This document shows positions 61,742 through 64,000 of a DNA stretch of 64,000 bases, in pieces. Position numbers and translations under genes: made by a program. Below the pieces are notes generated by a model. That model was not told the DNA's origin. It searched no databases and worked only from the letters and a program-made list of their open reading frames with translations. The stretch comes from Aquibacillus albus (lineage in GTDB: Bacteria > Bacillota > Bacilli > Bacillales > Amphibacillaceae), in NCBI RefSeq assembly GCF_016908325.1, contig NZ_JAFBDR010000002.1, forward strand, positions 248,001 through 312,000. The letters are read 5' to 3'. Positions within the stretch are counted from its first letter, which is position 1; the number at the start of each line of letters is the position of its first letter.

Positions 61742-61960
61742 TTTAAATTCCCTCCCCTTTCACCGTATGCTAACATTTCTTAATTTTCTAATTTCAGTAA
61801 TCGTTTTCATTTTTCCTTTTATTTCGGAAATAAGCGTAATACTGAAACCAAATAACTCTTAGTCTATCACCTGTTAAAATAAAGTTGAAATGTCTCCATC
61901 TCTTTTCACAACAGCTTTTAGACCGATCGTGAAACATAAAAAGAATAATCGAAATTTTTT

Positions 61961-61975
61961 AGGAAACCGATTTCT
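61961..61975. promoter_or_regulatory. LacI-type operator AGGAAACCGATTTCT
   Basis: Near-perfect palindrome (AGAAA-N-CG-N-TTTCC on the other strand) about 220 bp before the RraA start; the 12-mer GGAAACCGATTT is identical to the site at 56201. Confidence 0.65.
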
Positions 61976-62083
61976 AAATTAAGATTACCAAACCCTTTTT
62001 TTAATGTCAATAACATTCTGACATTTTTATTTATTTGGATTATACATTTCTAACTTACAACATGAGATCTATATTGAAGATGT

Positions 62084-62117
62084 GGCCCTAAAGTGTAGCG
62101 CACGAAGAATTAGGGCC
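62084..62117. terminator. Hairpin GGCCCTAA..TTAGGGCC after the YesL-type gene
   Basis: Perfect 8-bp stem with an 18-nt loop, 64 bp after the stop codon. No T-run on the minus strand; possible terminator or 3'-end stabiliser. Confidence 0.5.
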
Positions 62118-62180
62118 TATAATGGATGGAATAGATAGATTTATCACCACGTAACGTATTCTATTTAATAAAGTTTCCAA

Positions 62181-62885
62181 TTAGGCTTGCTGTTGTTGTT
62201 TTAAAGCTTCCACTTTTAAATACATAGTGTAATATGCTGAAAATGAAATGAACGCAATGACAGAACCCATAAAGAAGGGTATTAAAAAGGTTGCATGTGT
62301 AAAGCTAACGTAAACTAATGCCCCATTAAAAAGACTAATAAGAATACTTAATAGAGGGCTACCGATAGTAATTAACACGGCATTTTTAAAAGATGCGGAA
62401 AGTTTCGTATCATAGTGAACACTATTAGAAATCGTGTGTACTGTGAATACACTTAATAACAATGCAAATATAACTAATACAATCGTTAATGATTGGTTCA
62501 CATGGACAGTAAAATAATAATAATCTATTGCATAGATGAACCATAAGATTCCTAAAATCAAGCCCATCAGGATGCTTCTCTTATAATTTTCTTTATAATA
62601 TTTCCAATAAGACTTTACAATTGAAATCTCTTTATCTCCCATCACCCATCGTCGCACAACAGCAAACATAGCAGTTGTCGCTGGAAAAAATACAAAAGGT
62701 GAAAGAGCAACAATCGTGATACCAACTGCAATTAGTTGACCCACCGTTTCTGCCACTAATAGATTTAAAACCATAAAAACAATCGGAATATTAAACACAA
62801 TCCATAATAAGTTAGTAATTGTTAGTTTCGTAATCCAATCGGTAATCCAATAGATCCCCTTCATCAAACCATTAAATTGCATCAT
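62181..62885 (-). CDS. YesL-family (DUF624) membrane protein
   Basis: 234 residues from an ATG after CAGGGGG; the longer frame upstream has no ribosome site. Starts MMQFNGLMKGIYWITDW and has six membrane segments, with the conserved LTNLLWIVFNIPI-like stretch near residues 24-38 and the FFPATTAMFAVVRRWVMGDK loop near 65-85. DUF624 proteins accompany sugar ABC importers in Firmicutes; function unknown. A perfect cre/LacI palindrome lies 140 bp upstream. Confidence 0.85.
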   Translation of the reverse strand: MMQFNGLMKGIYWITDWITKLTITNLLWIVFNIPIVFMVLNLLVAETVGQLIAVGITIVALSPFVFFPATTAMFAVVRRWVMGDKEISIVKSYWKYYKENYKRSILMGLILGILWFIYAIDYYYFTVHVNQSLTIVLVIFALLLSVFTVHTISNSVHYDTKLSASFKNAVLITIGSPLLSILISLFNGALVYVSFTHATFLIPFFMGSVIAFISFSAYYTMYLKVEALKQQQQA

Positions 62886-63383
62886 ATAGATCCCCCTGTA
62901 AAAATTATCTTTCTCTTTCAATTTATTTAATACGTCTATATATATACCTGAATGCTACTCTTTTAACTCAATGCAATGAAAATTTTTATGCTAGTAATTT
63001 GAAAAAAATTACTAAAAACAACTTATTGAAAACGTTATCACAATTATAATGTTAGTCCATCATTAAAAAAATTACAAGAAATTAATCTAAATATCGACAA
63101 AAGTATACAAATCCTATTTTAATTTCTTACTGCTACTTTCTATTAAACGATACATTATTGACAGAACAACGGCTACTAGAGGTGTAAATGACTTTAGATA
63201 AATAACTATACCATTAGTTTAGAAATCCATTTCCACTCTAAAAATAGGGGGTATTTAGATAACTATTGAAATGTGTGTAGAGAAATCATTATTAAACTCC
63301 CAATTTATATAAACGACGCTTCATTCTCTCTCTTTATCGTGTCGTTTGAACTATATACCTAGTTATGAAATGACATATAAAAT
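62886..63383. other. Intergenic region with operator; no gene
   Basis: Very A/T-rich. Contains the palindrome at 63026; nothing else recognisable. Confidence 0.5.
63026..63043. promoter_or_regulatory. cre/LacI-type palindrome TTGAAAACGTTATCACAA
   Basis: TGAAAACGTTATCA fits the CcpA cre consensus TGWAANCGNTNWCA at every fixed position. Lies upstream of the YesL-type gene. Could serve CcpA or the local LacI regulator. Confidence 0.65.
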
Positions 63384-63430
63384 GGGCTACCTTCCCTTCG
63401 TTACACGTAAGGAAAGGTAGCCCGTTTTTT
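63384..63430. terminator. Terminator after the third RraA gene
   Basis: GGGCTACCTTCCC pairs with GGAAAGGTAGCCC; TTTTTT follows on the plus side and ATTTTATA on the minus side. It closes the minus-strand unit entering from beyond the window. Confidence 0.75.
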
Positions 63431-63473
63431 CGGCTTATGTTATTTTACTAATAACTTTACCTTATTATATTAA

Positions 63474-64000
63474 TCAACGTACGCTATCATCTAGCTCCCA
63501 ACGTAGATCCTTATAGATTGCTCTTCTTCCTTCTTTATCAGCTTCCATTTCTTGATGTGCATATTTTGCTACATCAAATGCTAGTTTGCTAGGAACAACA
63601 ATCACACCATCGCCATCCGCTACAACAATATCACCTGGGTACACGACAACTCCACCGATATTAACCGGAACATCATTGGCTTCAAATCTGATTCGCCCTT
63701 GATTCATTTTTTGAGATATCGACTTGGACCAAAAAGGTACTTGGTTTAAAATTAATTCATCTGTATCACGCACGCCACCATTTGTAACAAATCCACGTGC
63801 ACCCTTGCTGTACATAGCTAGTGAGTTATTTGAACCTTGGATCCCTACGTCTACACCGCTTTGATCGATGACAACAAAATCACCATCTTCAATGTTCTTG
63901 TTTCCCGGGTTATAGCTAATATTTTTATAATACCAAGCCACCCATTCTGTATATTCTTCAGGAGGCATGTTGGGAACCGATTCCTCATAAGGAACATAAC
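63474..64000 (-). CDS. RraA-family protein, paralogue 3 (5' end outside the window)
   Basis: At least 175 residues; the frame stays open to the window edge (YVPYEESVPNMPPEEYTEW), matching YLPYEGPVPMVTGDEYTEW of the copy at 55204, so the ATG at 63968 is internal. Shared features: GARGFVTNGGVRDTDELI, WSKSISQKMNQGRIRF, VNIGGVVVYPGDIVVADGDG. About two thirds identical to paralogue 1 by eye, implying a duplicated enzyme within one catabolic locus. Confidence 0.88.
   Translation of the reverse strand, partial: YVPYEESVPNMPPEEYTEWVAWYYKNISYNPGNKNIEDGDFVVIDQSGVDVGIQGSNNSLAMYSKGARGFVTNGGVRDTDELILNQVPFWSKSISQKMNQGRIRFEANDVPVNIGGVVVYPGDIVVADGDGVIVVPSKLAFDVAKYAHQEMEADKEGRRAIYKDLRWELDDSVR

Larger units (their letters stand above)
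61742..62180. other. Promoter region of the dehydrogenase operon; no gene
   Basis: Contains the operator at 61961 and a hairpin at 62084. ATCGTTTTCATTTTTCC near 61800 is a weaker operator-like sequence. No coding potential seen. Confidence 0.5.

Noticed and set aside
63968-64000. ATG at 63968 as the start of the last RraA gene
   Set aside because: The frame stays open to the window edge and matches residues upstream of this position in the paralogue at 55204, so the real start is outside the window.

Overview
The window is AT-rich DNA (by eye roughly 36-38% GC) with strong AGGAGG-type ribosome binding sites, frequent TTG and GTG starts, Gram-positive lipoprotein signals and gene families typical of Bacillaceae (YesMN-type regulators, MsmX-like ATPase, CBO0543 family, LytST-type regulators). 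A soil or marine, possibly halotolerant, Bacillus relative (Oceanobacillus/Virgibacillus/Gracilibacillus-like) is the best inference; no rRNA, complete tRNA, CRISPR array or insertion-sequence transposase was seen.

Layout. (1) 0-6 kb: the end of an unknown gene, then a three-gene minus-strand cassette (tandem beta-helix protein plus two membrane proteins) flanked by related repeats, then a lipoprotein and a CBO0543-type membrane protein. (2) 6-16.6 kb: a sugar-type ABC importer with a YesMN-type two-component system and a nitrilase-family amidase on the minus strand. Divergent from it are a histidinol-dehydrogenase-like gene of the HpsN type and an MsmX/UgpC-type ATPase. (3) 16.8-25 kb: a Bcr/CflA efflux gene, a small basic protein, a metzincin-like lipoprotein, and a LytTR regulator/LytS kinase pair followed by a YfcC-family transporter whose promoter carries a two-helical-turn direct repeat.

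(4) 25.4-45.7 kb, all minus strand: a nitrogen-scavenging island. From upstream to downstream it encodes an IclR regulator, a carbamoylase-type amidase, an N-methylglutamate-synthase-like trio (mgsABC/glxBCD), a gamma-glutamylmethylamide-synthetase-like enzyme, a sarcosine-oxidase-like flavoprotein, an EutQ-like cupin, and a three-subunit heme-dependent N-demethylase (dimethylamine monooxygenase type). Ethanolamine ammonia-lyase EutBC with its reactivase EutA follows, then a class-III PLP enzyme, an APH-fold kinase, an SDR, an ammonium transporter and a one-TM partner. My reading is that methylated amines are demethylated, methylamine is channelled through glutamate, ethanolamine is deaminated, and released ammonium is recaptured. 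This is the most interesting part of the window. No shell protein of a Eut microcompartment and no MgdABCD-type N-methylglutamate dehydrogenase is present here.

(5) 46-64 kb, minus strand: a sugar-acid or polyol catabolic locus. It has a second ABC importer without ATPase, a LacI regulator, RpiB-type isomerase, glycerate kinase, tartronate-semialdehyde-reductase-like and glyoxylate-reductase-like enzymes, an aldehyde dehydrogenase, an iron alcohol dehydrogenase, an Ldh2-family dehydrogenase, three RraA-family proteins and a YesL-family membrane protein. Palindromes of the GAAANCGNTTTC type precede most of its transcription units.

Short palindromic repeats of three sequence families (GGGGTCAGACCCC; GGGACAAGGGGACAGG; GGTnTCACTGTGACCATACC) are scattered between genes, sometimes touching stop codons.
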